DNA of 45,036 bases from WRCA01 sp050943575 (GTDB lineage Bacteria > Pseudomonadota > Alphaproteobacteria > Rs-D84), in assembly GCA_050943575.1 (NCBI GenBank), contig JBMNPL010000005.1, positions 1 to 45,036 on the forward strand. Direction: 5' to 3'. Made by a program: the position numbers and the translations under genes. Below, in pieces: positions 14,899 through 22,624 of this stretch. How positions within the stretch are numbered: the first letter of the stretch is position 1; the number at the start of each line of letters is the position of its first letter. The notes beneath the pieces were generated by a model. That model was not told the DNA's origin. It saw only the letters and a program-made list of their open reading frames with translations, and ran no database searches.

Positions 14899-16920
14899 AT
14901 GTTCATAATAGAGAGAATGAAGCAACAAATTAAATGTTTTATAATTATTGTTTGTATCGCGATTTTATCGCCTTGGTTTGTTTATGCAAATGATACTCAA
15001 ACAACATCAGAAAACCAAAATATTATTTCATCCACATGTGCACAACGAGTTTTCGCAAATGCGTTAATGGCTGATGCAGCCTCGGTTGATGAAGAATCTT
15101 CCGAAGCCGATATCCAAGTATGGATTTATAATAACTTTCAAGATTCTGAAGTAGTAAAAAAAATTCTGGAATGCCCAGAAGTTAAAGAACTTGATGAAGA
15201 AGATACAATAACTGTTCCGCCCGTTGAATATCAATTTTCAGGTGGACGTAAAATAGTTGTAAATTATGAAACACAGCCAAAAATTTTAAAACAACGTTTG
15301 TTACTTGCAAATAAACGTGCCTTGCCCTGCACTACGGATGATTGTGTTTCGCCAGCAATCGGTGTGCCTGGGGATACAAATATTTGGACAAATACTGAAC
15401 CTGCTTGGTATGGGATTTTAGTTGTTCAAGCAGGCGCATTAGATAATTTTATCGGGGAAGAAAAAAATAATACAATTTCATTAAGATATTTTGAAGATAA
15501 CTTTAATGCAATTTACCCGAAAAATCATAATACTACAAAAGTTAGACAGGCTGGTGGTTTAATAACGCTTCCCCTTTGTACCAGTGTTTCTGCTTTTGCT
15601 GATAATGGTGATATTGTAAATCAAGCTGTTCGTAAAACTGTTGGTTTAAAAGATATCGGAGAAAAAGATACAAATGATTATTATGTTGCAGGCTTAGCTA
15701 ATTTACGATGGATTAGTTGGGCTCAGGTCGCAGTAGATGTCGTTATAACTGTTGCAACTGTTGGTGGTGGCACACTTATTCTTGGTTTAGCTAAAGGTGC
15801 TCGTGCTACTCGTGCAGCAAAACTTTTAGCCAATGATATAAAAATTTTAAGAAATATGGATAAAGTTAAGGATTATATAAGTTCTGTAAAAAATTTATCA
15901 AAAAATAAAAATCTTGTAAAAGAATTAGATGCAATTTCTGATATTAATAAATTGAAATTAGATAAATCAGATGATTTGGCAAAAATTTTAAAAAATTCAA
16001 ATGCTACAGATAGGATGGCACAAATTCAAAAAAATATGCATGTTGCGGAACAAAATTTATCACGTACTAATTTATCACATGCTCAAAAAGTTAAGTATCA
16101 ACAAGAAATAAATCGTCAAAGAAATTTGTTTAAGAAAGAGTTAGAGACACTATCAAAAACTAAAGATGCTAAATTAGATGAAATAAAAAAGTTAGAAAAA
16201 GCGGTGCAAGAATCAGAAAAGCTAGATGATGTAAAAAAATATAAAGAAGCTGTATCTTCATTTGAAAAATTACAAGAATTAAGACGCGGTATGAAAGCAT
16301 GGAAAATACCACAACGTGGAAATGTTATTGCCCGAAGCTGGCGCGCCGCAAAAGGTTTTCGTAAAATGTTAAAAGGTGAAAAAACTATTCGTAAAGCTGA
16401 AAAAGTTGCACGAGTTGGTATAAAATCTGGAAAAATTCGTAATTGGCTGTTTGTTAATACAGCAAAAAACATAGGTCGTTTGGCAAAAATGGAACGTCAA
16501 TTTGGTATTGCTTATGGTGCAATTAAATTTATTGGTGATATGTATGATTGGACTGAAACTTCCACAGGAGAATTTACCAGTAATATAGAATTTAAGCCTT
16601 TGGGGTTATTATCAGCTGATGATTTATCTGGGCAAGAAAATGTTGTAAATCATGGAATGTGGTTAATGTGGGCTGGTGATTCTATTTCGCCCGCGGATGA
16701 TGATGCTGCGTTTTTACAAGCAATGGATTTTGCAAATAAATTCCATCAAGATATGCAAGAAATACAAGAAGAAAAAGCTGAACAAGGTCGCCTTGCTATA
16801 ACAATGTGTAATGTTGATATATTTGTTGTGCGCCCAATAATAAGAAATCCAGATTCAGATTATCCAGAACTTTATTATTTAATAATGAATGATATTCCAT
16901 GGAAGGTCAGAACAGAATAA
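14899..16920 (+). CDS. Large exported protein with hydrophobic centre and coiled coils (673 aa)
   Basis: A signal peptide spans about residues 7-31 (IKCFIIIVCIAILSPWFVYA). Residues 32-265 form a Cys-containing globular part. A hydrophobic segment (about 275-300, VAVDVVITVATVGGGTLILG) is followed by GARATRAAKLL and a long Lys/Glu/Leu coiled-coil region (about 300-520). The C-terminal 130 residues look like a separate folded domain (WLMWAGDSISPADDDAAFLQ, then CNVDIFVVRPII and MNDIPWKV). The layout resembles long exported effectors or surface proteins, but no toxin or enzyme motif is visible. The start could be ATG 14917. It has its own promoter behind the divergent tRNA array. Confidence 0.72.
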   Translation: MFIIERMKQQIKCFIIIVCIAILSPWFVYANDTQTTSENQNIISSTCAQRVFANALMADAASVDEESSEADIQVWIYNNFQDSEVVKKILECPEVKELDEEDTITVPPVEYQFSGGRKIVVNYETQPKILKQRLLLANKRALPCTTDDCVSPAIGVPGDTNIWTNTEPAWYGILVVQAGALDNFIGEEKNNTISLRYFEDNFNAIYPKNHNTTKVRQAGGLITLPLCTSVSAFADNGDIVNQAVRKTVGLKDIGEKDTNDYYVAGLANLRWISWAQVAVDVVITVATVGGGTLILGLAKGARATRAAKLLANDIKILRNMDKVKDYISSVKNLSKNKNLVKELDAISDINKLKLDKSDDLAKILKNSNATDRMAQIQKNMHVAEQNLSRTNLSHAQKVKYQQEINRQRNLFKKELETLSKTKDAKLDEIKKLEKAVQESEKLDDVKKYKEAVSSFEKLQELRRGMKAWKIPQRGNVIARSWRAAKGFRKMLKGEKTIRKAEKVARVGIKSGKIRNWLFVNTAKNIGRLAKMERQFGIAYGAIKFIGDMYDWTETSTGEFTSNIEFKPLGLLSADDLSGQENVVNHGMWLMWAGDSISPADDDAAFLQAMDFANKFHQDMQEIQEEKAEQGRLAITMCNVDIFVVRPIIRNPDSDYPELYYLIMNDIPWKVRTE

Positions 16921-16980
16921 TTATTTTATTGTGTTTATTATTAATTTTTTCTATAATTTTTTTAGCAAGAGGCATCATAT

Positions 16981-17298
16981 ATGAAAAAAATAATGATTTT
17001 TGGATTGTTTGTTATTATATCTGTATCAGTAAATGCTTATACCCTAAAATCACAAAAAGAATTGGGAAAAGACGATGCGAAAAATCAAAATATTATTGTT
17101 CGATGCACAACTCCAGATGGTAAAATTTCTAGTCAAACTTGTCAATTACGTCGTTATGTAAAATGCAAACAAACAGCAACCGGTAAAAAAAATTGTACTG
17201 GATGGTACCCATGGCAAGATTTGCGTAATCCTGGGGCAGAATACTCTGATTGGCGTAAAGCCGCGGAATCTTGCTGTCAGTCAAAAGGGTTAAGGTGA
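16981..17298 (+). CDS. Small exported Cys-rich protein (105 aa)
   Basis: The signal peptide MKKIMIFGLFVIISVSVNAY is followed by a mature part of about 85 residues with six cysteines (VRCTTPDG, QTCQL, VKCKQ, KNCTGW, SCCQSKG), suggesting a disulfide-stabilised periplasmic or secreted protein. AAGAGG precedes the ATG. The gene lies 60 nt after the 673-aa exported protein and probably shares its transcript; the short gap encodes nothing convincing. Function unknown. Confidence 0.75.
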   Translation: MKKIMIFGLFVIISVSVNAYTLKSQKELGKDDAKNQNIIVRCTTPDGKISSQTCQLRRYVKCKQTATGKKNCTGWYPWQDLRNPGAEYSDWRKAAESCCQSKGLR

Positions 17299-17320
17299 TT
17301 ATTTAAATGTGTGTTTTGTT

Positions 17321-18058
17321 TTATTGCACACTGGCATTTGATGGATAAAAAGTTAGCTGAATCGTTTTCCATTTTTCATATTCATTTTCTGGTAACATTT
17401 TGAAAGGTTGGCAATTTGTAATTGCTGCCCTTATTGTTTCAAAAATATATGCGAGTGCCGGATTATTAGCAGCGGCAGATTCTTGTTCAAACCATAAACT
17501 TTGCACAAAACCACGCGGATTCATAGATAGATGCACAACAGCACGAATATTTTCAATTCCGGGATAGTTTTTATTAAATACCCAGCAACGTGTCATTGCT
17601 ACGCGTAATGCATCTACTACTGAAATGGTCATTGTTCTATTTAAGCTGGTTGTTTCACGATTTACACGAACAGTTGTTGATGCTTTCGGGGCATTCGGTG
17701 TTGGTTTTGTATCAGTTTTTTTTATACTATCTGGCAAAGCAGAAATCTTATCTAAAATTGGTCCATCATCACCAATTGGTTCAATAATATTTTGTTTTTT
17801 TGGGTCTTTCTTATGTTCTATTTGTATTTCATCCGTTTTAGATTCTGGTGCTTCGGTATTAAATACAAGTGTTTCATCGCCTTTTATTTCAACACGAGAT
17901 AAGTCTATTTCGTAAATTTGAACATGATCAGACATAACAATTTGGTCCATAGGATTTAAAACTGTGAATGAAGTAATCATTACAGCAATAATTCCCAAAT
18001 GCCCCGCAATAGACACCAATAAATTTTCAGATGAAAATGCAGAGTTTTTTTTCACCAC
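17321..18058 (-). CDS. tolA: TolA-like protein of the Tol envelope machine
   Basis: TolA links the inner-membrane TolQR motor to outer-membrane Pal/TolB and helps the envelope constrict at division. Residues about 12-35 form the membrane anchor (LLVSIAGHLGIIAVMITSF). A short charged and Pro-containing linker follows instead of a long helix. Residues about 145-240 match the TolA C-terminal domain: VVDALRVAMTRCWVFN, HLSMNPRGFV, ITNCQPFKMLPENEYEKWK, IQLTFYP. At 245 aa it is much shorter than E. coli TolA (421 aa). It ends the tolQ-tolR-unknown-tolA order. Confidence 0.85.
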   Translation of the reverse strand: MVKKNSAFSSENLLVSIAGHLGIIAVMITSFTVLNPMDQIVMSDHVQIYEIDLSRVEIKGDETLVFNTEAPESKTDEIQIEHKKDPKKQNIIEPIGDDGPILDKISALPDSIKKTDTKPTPNAPKASTTVRVNRETTSLNRTMTISVVDALRVAMTRCWVFNKNYPGIENIRAVVHLSMNPRGFVQSLWFEQESAAANNPALAYIFETIRAAITNCQPFKMLPENEYEKWKTIQLTFYPSNASVQ

Positions 18059-18069
18059 AATAATCCAAG

Positions 18070-18600
18070 TTATTCGTTAGATCGATCAAGCGCATTTCTT
18101 ATGTTATTGTTAGTATTTAAAGCATCATTTACATTTTTTACTTTTTCTTCTTTTGTTAATTCAAGTAGATGCGCATTCGTTTCAATCGCTTTTACAGCAG
18201 TTTCTATTAGATTTTGTGCCATTGGTGATTTAAATGTTGTTACTTGATATACAGTATTACCATAGTCATTTTTTATCAAAATGCCATTTTTAGGATTTGC
18301 AAATATTTGATTGTAAATCGCATTAAATAAAAGCTTTACTGTTTGGGTGTCATTAAAATACTCTCCTTGTTTTAATGTAATAGCAAATCCGAAAAAACTG
18401 CCGGCTCTACCGATTCCTGAAATAACTTTCTCATTTTTCAAAAATAAGTATGCTAACCGTCCATCAGGACGTTTTACTATTTTTAACGGTTCGTCTTTTT
18501 CCGCACCAATATAAAATCCCTGAAAAAACTGATTATCTTTTGACATTCCATGTAGTTCAAAACCATCAGGAACACCAAAAACATTAAATTGTGTTGTCAT
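18070..18600 (-). CDS. Unknown protein encoded between tolR and tolA (176 aa)
   Basis: ATG 18598-18600 follows GGAGG inside the end of tolR, so it is surely translated with the tol genes; a longer frame from 18630 lies within tolR. No signal peptide or membrane helix is seen, so it is likely cytoplasmic. The N-terminal 110 residues look like a compact domain (FNVFGVPDGFELHG, RPDGRLAYLFLKNEKVISG, then GRAGSFFGFAITLKQGEYFN, then TVKLLFNAIYNQIFA); the last 60 residues are helical and polar. I do not recognise the family. Its fixed place between motor subunit and TolA suggests a Tol-associated regulator, which is an inference from position only. Confidence 0.75.
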   Translation of the reverse strand: MTTQFNVFGVPDGFELHGMSKDNQFFQGFYIGAEKDEPLKIVKRPDGRLAYLFLKNEKVISGIGRAGSFFGFAITLKQGEYFNDTQTVKLLFNAIYNQIFANPKNGILIKNDYGNTVYQVTTFKSPMAQNLIETAVKAIETNAHLLELTKEEKVKNVNDALNTNNNIRNALDRSNE

Positions 18601-18601
18601 T

Positions 18602-19006
18602 TTAATCCTCCAATTTTGTGCGCAAACCAACTTTTTGAAATCCTGCGTCTTTCAAGGCGCCCATTATTGACATTACTGCGCCATAGTTTGCTTTTCTATC
18701 ACCGTTAATCATAATTGTTAATTTTGGATTTTCACCACGCATAGCAACTAAACGATCAACAATCGCTTGTTTTGATCGTTGTTCTTTACCCACAAAATAA
18801 CGACCAGTTGCATCAACTCCTATTTGGACTGCATGGTCATCACCAGAAATTGTGCCCCGCCCTGCTTTTGGTAAATCTAAATCAATTCCGCTTGTTAACA
18901 TTGGTGCAGTAACAACAAATACAGCCAATAAAACAGTCATAACATCAATCATTGGTGTCATAACAATTAAAGAATTTGAATCAACTGATTTTCTTCTGCG
19001 GGACAT
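18602..19006 (-). CDS. tolR: TolR, Tol motor subunit
   Basis: ExbD/TolR family protein with one membrane helix and a periplasmic domain; together with TolQ it converts proton motive force into movement of TolA. The helix (about residues 16-38) starts TPMIDVMTVLLAVFVVTAP and contains the proton-carrying aspartate. The periplasmic part shows DLDLPKAGRG and ends with the usual NYGAVMSIMGALKDAGF pattern. Length 134 aa is normal. It begins immediately after tolQ; the end carries the ribosome site of the next gene. Confidence 0.94.
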   Translation of the reverse strand: MSRRRKSVDSNSLIVMTPMIDVMTVLLAVFVVTAPMLTSGIDLDLPKAGRGTISGDDHAVQIGVDATGRYFVGKEQRSKQAIVDRLVAMRGENPKLTIMINGDRKANYGAVMSIMGALKDAGFQKVGLRTKLED

Positions 19007-19498
19007 TTATTTTCTCTTTAATTCTTTTATTTGCGCTTCTATTTTATTATAAAAATTATCTGATTTATTGCTGAAATATTGGTAAAAAATCGCGGCAGGA
19101 ATCGCAACAAATAAACCAAGTGCAGTTTCCCCCAGTGCTACCGCTAATCCCGGTGCAATCACTGCTAAACTAGTCGAATTATTTGCGCCAATTGCGCTAA
19201 ATAAATGCATAATTCCCCAAATTGTTCCAAATAATCCGACAAATGGCGCAACTGCCGCCGCCATTGATAAAAACCATAAATTTTTATCGTATGGTTCTAT
19301 AATTTTATCTACAATTGTATCTGGATTATCATCACGAGAAATTTTAATTTGACGCCCTTTTGTTTCTTTCCACATACGAAGTTTAGCAATGATAATAGCC
19401 CAAGAAACAATACTGCCAATAAGCAATATAATTGATGTTAAAAAAACAACAGGATCACTGGGTGAGAAAATTGATAAAAATGAAAAGTTATTTTGCAT
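19007..19498 (-). CDS. tolQ: TolQ, Tol motor subunit, short form
   Basis: MotA/TolQ/ExbB proton channel protein. Three membrane helices are clear: about 15-38 (VVFLTSIILLIGSIVSWAII), about 76-104 (LSMAAAVAPFVGLFGTIWGI) and about 112-140 (LAVIAPGLAVALGETALGL). The cytoplasmic loop between helices 1 and 2 is only about 35 residues, against about 100 in E. coli TolQ, so the protein is 163 aa rather than about 230. Motor-forming helices look intact. It overlaps ybgC by 11 nt. Confidence 0.9.
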   Translation of the reverse strand: MQNNFSFLSIFSPSDPVVFLTSIILLIGSIVSWAIIIAKLRMWKETKGRQIKISRDDNPDTIVDKIIEPYDKNLWFLSMAAAVAPFVGLFGTIWGIMHLFSAIGANNSTSLAVIAPGLAVALGETALGLFVAIPAAIFYQYFSNKSDNFYNKIEAQIKELKRK

Positions 19499-19880
19499 TT
19501 TGTTTTTCCTTTATTTTCTTGATATATTCTTCGGGTATGCGCTTTGGTTTCATATCAGCCCCAATATATGCAGCAGTAGCATATAGTATAGCATAAATTT
19601 CATTATCTTTCACGAACTTTTGTTCAATTTTTAATGATGCTGCACCAATATGCGTAGAACAAGTTTCAACTATAAAATTATCGCCCAAACGTAAGGGTTT
19701 TTTATATTTTATATTTAATTCACGAACTACAAATCCTATATCACCATTGGTCGGTGCAGAATCTAGCATCCATTTCATTCTGGCGCGTTCAGCAATTTCG
19801 ATATAACGTGCATGATATACAATACCACCGGCATCAGTATCAGCATAAGCAATAGAAAATGGAAAAATATGTGTATTCAT
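19488..19880 (-). CDS. ybgC: YbgC-type acyl-CoA thioesterase
   Basis: Hot-dog fold thioesterase, the usual first gene of tol-pal clusters, possibly acting on acyl-CoA or acyl-ACP in phospholipid metabolism. The active-site motif YADTDAGGIVYHARYIE near the N-terminus contains the conserved Asp; the core ELNIKYKKPLRLGD follows. Length 130 aa is normal. It overlaps ruvB (ATGA) at its start and tolQ at its end, giving a tightly coupled operon. Confidence 0.93.
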   Translation of the reverse strand: MNTHIFPFSIAYADTDAGGIVYHARYIEIAERARMKWMLDSAPTNGDIGFVVRELNIKYKKPLRLGDNFIVETCSTHIGAASLKIEQKFVKDNEIYAILYATAAYIGADMKPKRIPEEYIKKIKEKQNAK

Positions 19881-20869
19881 TTTTTTAATCCTAAATGCTC
19901 ATATCCCTGTTCGGTTATTATGCGACCACGAGGTGTGCGTTGAATAAAACCCTGTTGCATTAAATATGGTTCTATTACTTCTTCTATGGTATCTGATGGT
20001 TCGGATAAAATCGCACTTAGGTTTTCAATTCCTACAGGCCCGCCAGCATAATGTTTTACTATGGCGTTCATATATTCACGATCTATTTCGTCCAGCCCCC
20101 GCGCATCAATATGCAATTGAAATAATGTTGTTTTAATAGTGTCTTCTGTAATATTTTTATTTCCAAGTGCTGCCGCAAAATCACGAGCGCGTTTTAGCAA
20201 TCTGTTTGCAATACGTGGTGTACCACGTGCAGATTGTGCCAAATTTATTGCACCTTGCTCAGCTATTGAAATTCCTAAAATATTTGCACTACGTTTTATA
20301 ATTTTCCCTAAATCTTCAGGTGAATAAAAATTTAATCGTAAATCAATTCCAAATCGATCACGTAACGGGTTAGAAAGTAATCCCGTGCGAGTTGTTGCAC
20401 CAACTAAAGTAAATTGTGGTAAATCTATGCGAACACTTTTTGCAGAAGGACCTTCGCCCAGCATAATATCTAGTTTAAAATCTTCCATCGCTGAATATAA
20501 AACTTCCTCAATAGCCGTGGGCAAACGATGAATTTCATCAATAAACAAAACATCATTTGGTTCCAGAGCGGTTAAAATGGCTGCTAAATCCCCCTGCTTT
20601 GTTAACATCGGGGCCGAAGTTGCGCGAAAGTTGGACTCTAATTCATTTGCAATAATATGTGCAAGCGTGGTTTTTCCCAATCCTGGGGGACCATATAATA
20701 AAACATGATCCATTGCCTCGCCACGTGAACGTGCGCCATTAATAAATATATTTAAGTTTTGTTTTAATGATTCTTGTCCAACAAAATCAGCGAGTTTTCT
20801 TGGCCGAATAGTCGCCGTCATCTCATCTGGTATTTCTGGGTTTAAAAATCTTTCATTTTCTTTTTTCAT
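19877..20869 (-). CDS. ruvB: Holliday junction branch migration helicase RuvB
   Basis: AAA+ ATPase that drives branch migration with RuvA during recombinational repair. Walker A GPPGLGKTTLAH, Walker B LFIDEIHRL, sensor region TLVGATTRTGLL and arginine finger LRDRFGIDLRL are all present; the C-terminal winged helix ends QQGFIQRTPRGR. Length 330 aa is typical. ruvA and ruvC, usually adjacent in alphaproteobacteria, are missing here; upstream is a pseudo-alpha/beta-hydrolase gene. Confidence 0.97.
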   Translation of the reverse strand: MKKENERFLNPEIPDEMTATIRPRKLADFVGQESLKQNLNIFINGARSRGEAMDHVLLYGPPGLGKTTLAHIIANELESNFRATSAPMLTKQGDLAAILTALEPNDVLFIDEIHRLPTAIEEVLYSAMEDFKLDIMLGEGPSAKSVRIDLPQFTLVGATTRTGLLSNPLRDRFGIDLRLNFYSPEDLGKIIKRSANILGISIAEQGAINLAQSARGTPRIANRLLKRARDFAAALGNKNITEDTIKTTLFQLHIDARGLDEIDREYMNAIVKHYAGGPVGIENLSAILSEPSDTIEEVIEPYLMQQGFIQRTPRGRIITEQGYEHLGLKK

Positions 20870-20878
20870 ATCAAAATT

Positions 20879-21538
20879 TTATAATAATTTATAATCTTCG
20901 TTTTCACGACCGACATAGGCCTTGATATCGTTATATAATTGTTTTAATTCTATTGGTGTTGCATATTTTTCCGTCGCATCTTTTATTTTTATTGTTTCTA
21001 AATCTATTTGTGCCTGTTTTTTTAATATTTGTGTTAAATGAACCCCAAAGGCATGCGCTTCTTCGCTCTCTTTCATACCTTGAATCATTAACCCCCTATT
21101 TGGACGTGGTGATAAAAATGAAAAATCAGTAACAGATGCATCAGGAGATACTAATGTGCACCCGCTAACTTCTGGACGGCGCATCATTGCCTGAATTACA
21201 TACCATGCACCCAAATGATTACCAGCCAACCATATTTTATCGCTTTCTTCATTTTGATTTTGAATCCAATCAATAACCGTTGCGATATCTATCAAGTTAT
21301 CAGCGGTTGTCCCCAAAGTTCCTTCGGAATTACCAACCCCACGATAATTAAAACGAACAACAGAAAAGCCAATGTCCATATAGGCACGAAACATAGCGTA
21401 CGATACGCGATCATTCATGTGATGTCCAGTATGAGGATTACCTGGTAAAATTACAGCCAGTGGTGCTATTTCAGTGGCAGATTTATGATAAACTGCGTGG
21501 ATCTTACCAGTTTCACCCGAAATTATAACATCAACCAT
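20879..21538 (-). CDS. Alpha/beta-hydrolase-fold protein lacking the usual catalytic residues
   Basis: The sequence follows the COG2945-type hydrolase pattern (ILPGNPHTGHHMNDRVSYA, VVRFNYRGVGNSEG), but the nucleophile elbow, normally GFSFG, reads AGNHLGAW: the Ser is replaced by His. The region that usually supplies the acid (after LMIQG) and the final His motif also look replaced. Thus it is probably a non-catalytic relative or one with altered chemistry. ATG 21536-21538 follows GGAG by 7 nt and is preferred over the in-frame ATG at 21562. It precedes ruvB by 9 nt and probably heads the ruvB-tol operon. Confidence 0.8.
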   Translation of the reverse strand: MVDVIISGETGKIHAVYHKSATEIAPLAVILPGNPHTGHHMNDRVSYAMFRAYMDIGFSVVRFNYRGVGNSEGTLGTTADNLIDIATVIDWIQNQNEESDKIWLAGNHLGAWYVIQAMMRRPEVSGCTLVSPDASVTDFSFLSPRPNRGLMIQGMKESEEAHAFGVHLTQILKKQAQIDLETIKIKDATEKYATPIELKQLYNDIKAYVGRENEDYKLL

Positions 21539-21629
21539 TTTATTACTCCATTTAACATTCAATAAATTATATTTTTTACACTATATATATACACCAAATG
21601 ATTTCTAAATTTCAACAGTATTTTTTGCT

Positions 21630-21657
21630 TTGACATAGTTTATTAAAATGTTTTAAT
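21630..21657 (+). promoter_or_regulatory. Candidate promoter of the 301-aa exported protein gene
   Basis: TTGACA (21630-21635), 16-nt spacer, TTTAAT (21652-21657). The ATG at 21687 follows AAGGG, so this gene has a normal leader. Confidence 0.5.
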
Positions 21658-21686
21658 ATTATATTAAAATAACAAGGGTAAATATC

Positions 21687-22592
21687 ATGTTAATATCAAA
21701 AGGAATAAAAAAATTAAGTTTTGCTTTAATTGCAACTGTTTTTTTGATTACGTCTGCTATGGCTGGTGAATTACAAACGGTTTATGTGGATGTTCCGGCT
21801 GTTTCTTATTATGCATATCCAGACGATCCAAATTTTGTTCCAGAAACAGAATTTATGCAAAGAACAGATTCTTTGAATTATGATGATAATATAATTGCTG
21901 CCCAAGCAGAACAAAGAAACGCCATGCCCGGTGTTCGTTTTACAGATAGACCCGCAGTAGTATGCCGTGATTTTGGTTGCACCAGATTAAATGATCGTAT
22001 TACCAGAACATTTTTGTTTAATAGTTTATCCGGTGTGTTTATGACAAACACAAATTCTCAAGTTCATATTTGTGAAGCAGATCCATTTTCACGCATTTGT
22101 TTGCAATCGGGAATTAGTTTTCCAGTAAGAGTTGGAATTGCCAATGCTATGGTTAAAATACCACAAGCAACAATTACTCAAGTAAATATATCAACTGGAT
22201 TATCAAAGTCTACTATAGGTATGAGTTTTGATTTCCTAGTTAATGGTATTAGTGTTCAATGTGCCCCTGCCCTTGTAGATTTGGTTATTCCCGCTAATGC
22301 CCAAGCTACTTTAGCAACCCGTGAATTTTCATGCAATATGACTACGGATGGTTTAACAAATGTTTCATTATTAATAAATGTTGATTATATTGATTTAGAT
22401 TTTGGTTTAATCGGTGGTTATTATTCTTTGGGGTTACAAGGACCAGCAATTGGTGGCGGAACAGGTTATGCTTTATTCAAGATGGAATTTGCGAACAAAG
22501 GCATGAGGATGAGAACCGCGACTGAAAATAGAAAATCAAATGAAATTATAATTCAACCTGGTGAATATGCAGTAGAGCCAGTGCAAAAATAA
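21687..22592 (+). CDS. Exported protein of unknown function (301 aa)
   Basis: A signal peptide (LSFALIATVFLITSAMAG, cleavage near AMA) is followed by a mature protein rich in beta-type sequence with six cysteines (VVCRDFGCTR, HICEADPFSRICL, VQCAPA, FSCNMT). A glycine-rich stretch near the end (GLIGGYYSLGLQGPAIGGG) and polar tail finish it. AAGGG precedes the ATG. It has its own promoter and stands directly upstream of a two-component system, which may sense the envelope in which this protein resides; that link is speculative. No family recognised. Confidence 0.75.
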   Translation: MLISKGIKKLSFALIATVFLITSAMAGELQTVYVDVPAVSYYAYPDDPNFVPETEFMQRTDSLNYDDNIIAAQAEQRNAMPGVRFTDRPAVVCRDFGCTRLNDRITRTFLFNSLSGVFMTNTNSQVHICEADPFSRICLQSGISFPVRVGIANAMVKIPQATITQVNISTGLSKSTIGMSFDFLVNGISVQCAPALVDLVIPANAQATLATREFSCNMTTDGLTNVSLLINVDYIDLDFGLIGGYYSLGLQGPAIGGGTGYALFKMEFANKGMRMRTATENRKSNEIIIQPGEYAVEPVQK

Positions 22593-22594
22593 TA

Positions 22595-22618
22595 TTCCCC
22601 CCGTTTAATAAAGGGGAA
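22595..22618 (+). promoter_or_regulatory. Hairpin overlapping the ribosome site of the response regulator
   Basis: TTCCCC (22595-22600) can pair with GGGGAA (22613-22618) across a 12-nt loop. GGGGAAAG is also the ribosome site for the ATG at 22625, so folding would hide it. No T-run follows. Confidence 0.5.
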
Positions 22619-22624
22619 AGAAAT

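Noticed and set aside
16899..17123. Alternative reading frame with a hydrophobic start (MEGQNRIIILLCLLLIFSII)
   Set aside because: It overlaps the end of the 673-aa protein and most of the 105-aa exported protein, has no ribosome site, and its C-terminal half is a basic, Cys-rich shadow of a better gene.
18602..19498. TolQ/TolR-like pair as ZorA/ZorB of an anti-phage Zorya system
   Set aside because: TolR and TolA C-terminus are canonical, ybgC and ruvB neighbours are those of an ordinary tol locus, and no ZorC/ZorD helicase or ZorE nuclease is present.
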